A DNA stretch of 64,000 nucleotides. It comes from Actinomycetes bacterium (lineage in GTDB: Bacteria; Actinomycetota; Acidimicrobiia; Acidimicrobiales; JAMCPL01). Location: contig JAKAWR010000005.1 of the NCBI GenBank assembly GCA_021816935.1, forward strand, positions 121,817-185,816, written 5' to 3'. Within the stretch, counting starts at the first letter, position 1; each line of letters begins with the position of its first letter. Of this stretch, positions 63,214 to 64,000 are shown in pieces. The notes under the pieces are model-generated. The model was not told where the DNA came from and did no database searches. It was given only the letters and a program-made list of their open reading frames with translations. The position numbers and the translations under genes are program-made.

Positions 63214-64000
63214 GTGGGCAAGAAAGTGGGCGGGCTGGCAGGAATGACTCTGGTGGAGGTTCTTGTCGCTCTGTTCTTGTTGTTGGCGGTTTTGGTCCCT
63301 GTTACCCAGCTCTTGGCAAGCGAACTGAGGGCGGCAGCCGACCAGAACAGCAATGTTGCGGCAACAGCGTTTGCGGCGTCGATCCTGTCTGAGATCCATT
63401 CTACGGTCAACGAGTACTACCCGGTTACGGATGCCGACGGCAACACCGTCAACCCGCCGGTATGCAATAGTATCAGCGGCACCTCCAGTAGCTGCGGTAC
63501 CTTTAGTCTCGCCGATGTACAGCCGTCGTTGGGATCGCCCCCGTCGCCTCCGCTCTCCACATATTACGATTACAACCAGTCCGGAGTGGTTTCGTCGAGT
63601 GGCACCACCTTTGAGAACTCGTGGTCCGGCTCGCCGCCGTCGGTCACGACGGAGCCCTTGGCCTACGTGGTGTCCCCCGGTGGTAGTACGACTTATCACT
63701 ATACGGTTTCGTTCAGAATGCAGTGGGCTTCATCAGAGGCAGGCTGCGCGGCGACATCTGCGTCCGGGGTGCTGCCTGCAGCCGTGGTGTTAAGGGAGAG
63801 TGTGACCGTGGGATGGAAGATCGGCAGTTCGGCCGGTCAGCTTTCTTCTTCTACGTTGGTACCGCCACCGCTCGGGTCATTCCTGAAAGAGCGCCTCCTG
63901 TCAAGTCAGCGTCGGCCCTTCGGGCCGACTCCTTTTCTTCGTGGTGATGGTCGCAATGAATGGAACGGCAAGTTGCAAGGCGCGCGAAACCAATCCAGCG
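63214..64000 (+). CDS. Type IV prepilin/pseudopilin-like protein, 3' end outside window
   Basis: The frame from GTG 63214 stays open to base 64000. The N-terminus has the class III signal of type IV pilins: a short basic leader (MGKKVGGLAG), then MTLVEVLVALFLLLAVLVPVTQLL with Glu at +5 of the mature protein, like PilV/PilW minor pilins. The rest is Ser/Gly/Thr-rich. Alternative starts are GTG 63226 and ATG 63244. No other pilus gene is inside the window. A hairpin with a T-rich tail lies within the frame near 63911, so the true 3' end or the frame should be treated with caution. Confidence 0.75.
   Translation, partial: MGKKVGGLAGMTLVEVLVALFLLLAVLVPVTQLLASELRAAADQNSNVAATAFAASILSEIHSTVNEYYPVTDADGNTVNPPVCNSISGTSSSCGTFSLADVQPSLGSPPSPPLSTYYDYNQSGVVSSSGTTFENSWSGSPPSVTTEPLAYVVSPGGSTTYHYTVSFRMQWASSEAGCAATSASGVLPAAVVLRESVTVGWKIGSSAGQLSSSTLVPPPLGSFLKERLLSSQRRPFGPTPFLRGDGRNEWNGKLQGARNQSS
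63911..63937 (+). terminator. Terminator-like hairpin inside the prepilin reading frame
   Basis: GTCGGCCC-TTC-GGGCCGAC, a perfect 8-bp stem, followed by a T-rich run (TCCTTTTCTT). This has the form of a rho-independent terminator, yet the open frame passes through it. Confidence 0.45.

Overview
The window is GC-rich, gene-dense chromosomal DNA from an aerobic actinobacterium. The evidence is a PafB/PafC WYL-domain pair, an actinobacterial bc complex (three-helix Rieske protein, diheme cytochrome c, cytochrome b with a PDWY motif), a HelD-type RNA-polymerase helicase, an MmpL-like transporter, an SDR/acyltransferase pair resembling mycobacterial Rv0501-Rv0502, and abundant GTG/TTG starts with 1-8 bp gene overlaps. 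An acidimicrobial-type lineage is plausible but I cannot prove it from the sequence.

Layout. 1-2.9 kb: CoA-transferase (open at the left edge), acyl-CoA dehydrogenase and the 3' half of an SDR gene. 3.1-7.5 kb: a large secreted NHL-repeat protein. 7.5-13.9 kb: cydABDC (cytochrome bd oxidase and its ABC assembly factor). 14-17.5 kb, minus strand: lipoprotein, PEBP-like protein, A-type Fe-S carrier, DUF4232-like protein and metallo-hydrolase. 17.8-22.4 kb: MmpL-like transporter and pafBC. 22.5-24.8 kb: hendecad coiled-coil membrane protein and a MobF-type relaxase lacking its helicase. 24.8-27.3 kb, minus strand: acyltransferase, SDR and an archaeal-type riboflavin synthase. 27.8-30.3 kb: ion transporter and an unknown membrane protein. 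30.5-47.4 kb: a complete nuoA-N operon (complex I). 47.4-53.7 kb, minus strand: MprF-like protein, tRNA-Ser(CGA), qcrCAB and ctaE. 54-57 kb: a MazF remnant, a helicase remnant and helD. 57-60.7 kb: hemE, a ferrochelatase gene and a protoporphyrinogen/coproporphyrinogen oxidase gene. 61-63 kb: lnt-like gene. 63.2 kb to the end: a prepilin-like gene running off the right edge.

How the genes work together. Most of the window is respiratory: NADH enters by Nuo, quinol is oxidised by the bc complex toward an aa3-type oxidase (only subunit III is here) or by cytochrome bd, and the hem genes supply heme.

The most unusual signal is a family of modular palindromic elements with 20-bp terminal inverted repeats. 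There are four clear copies (3138-3317, 28384-28540, 33591-33910, 60746-60909) and one possible relic (24766-24823). One copy sits in frame inside a transporter gene, one inside the nuo operon between nuoD and nuoE, and one supplies the stop codon of the hemY-like gene. Other notable points are the archaeal-type riboflavin synthase, an Lnt homologue with Ser where the nucleophilic Cys should be, an acyl-CoA dehydrogenase with Asp in place of the usual catalytic Glu, and long low-complexity tails on several Nuo subunits.
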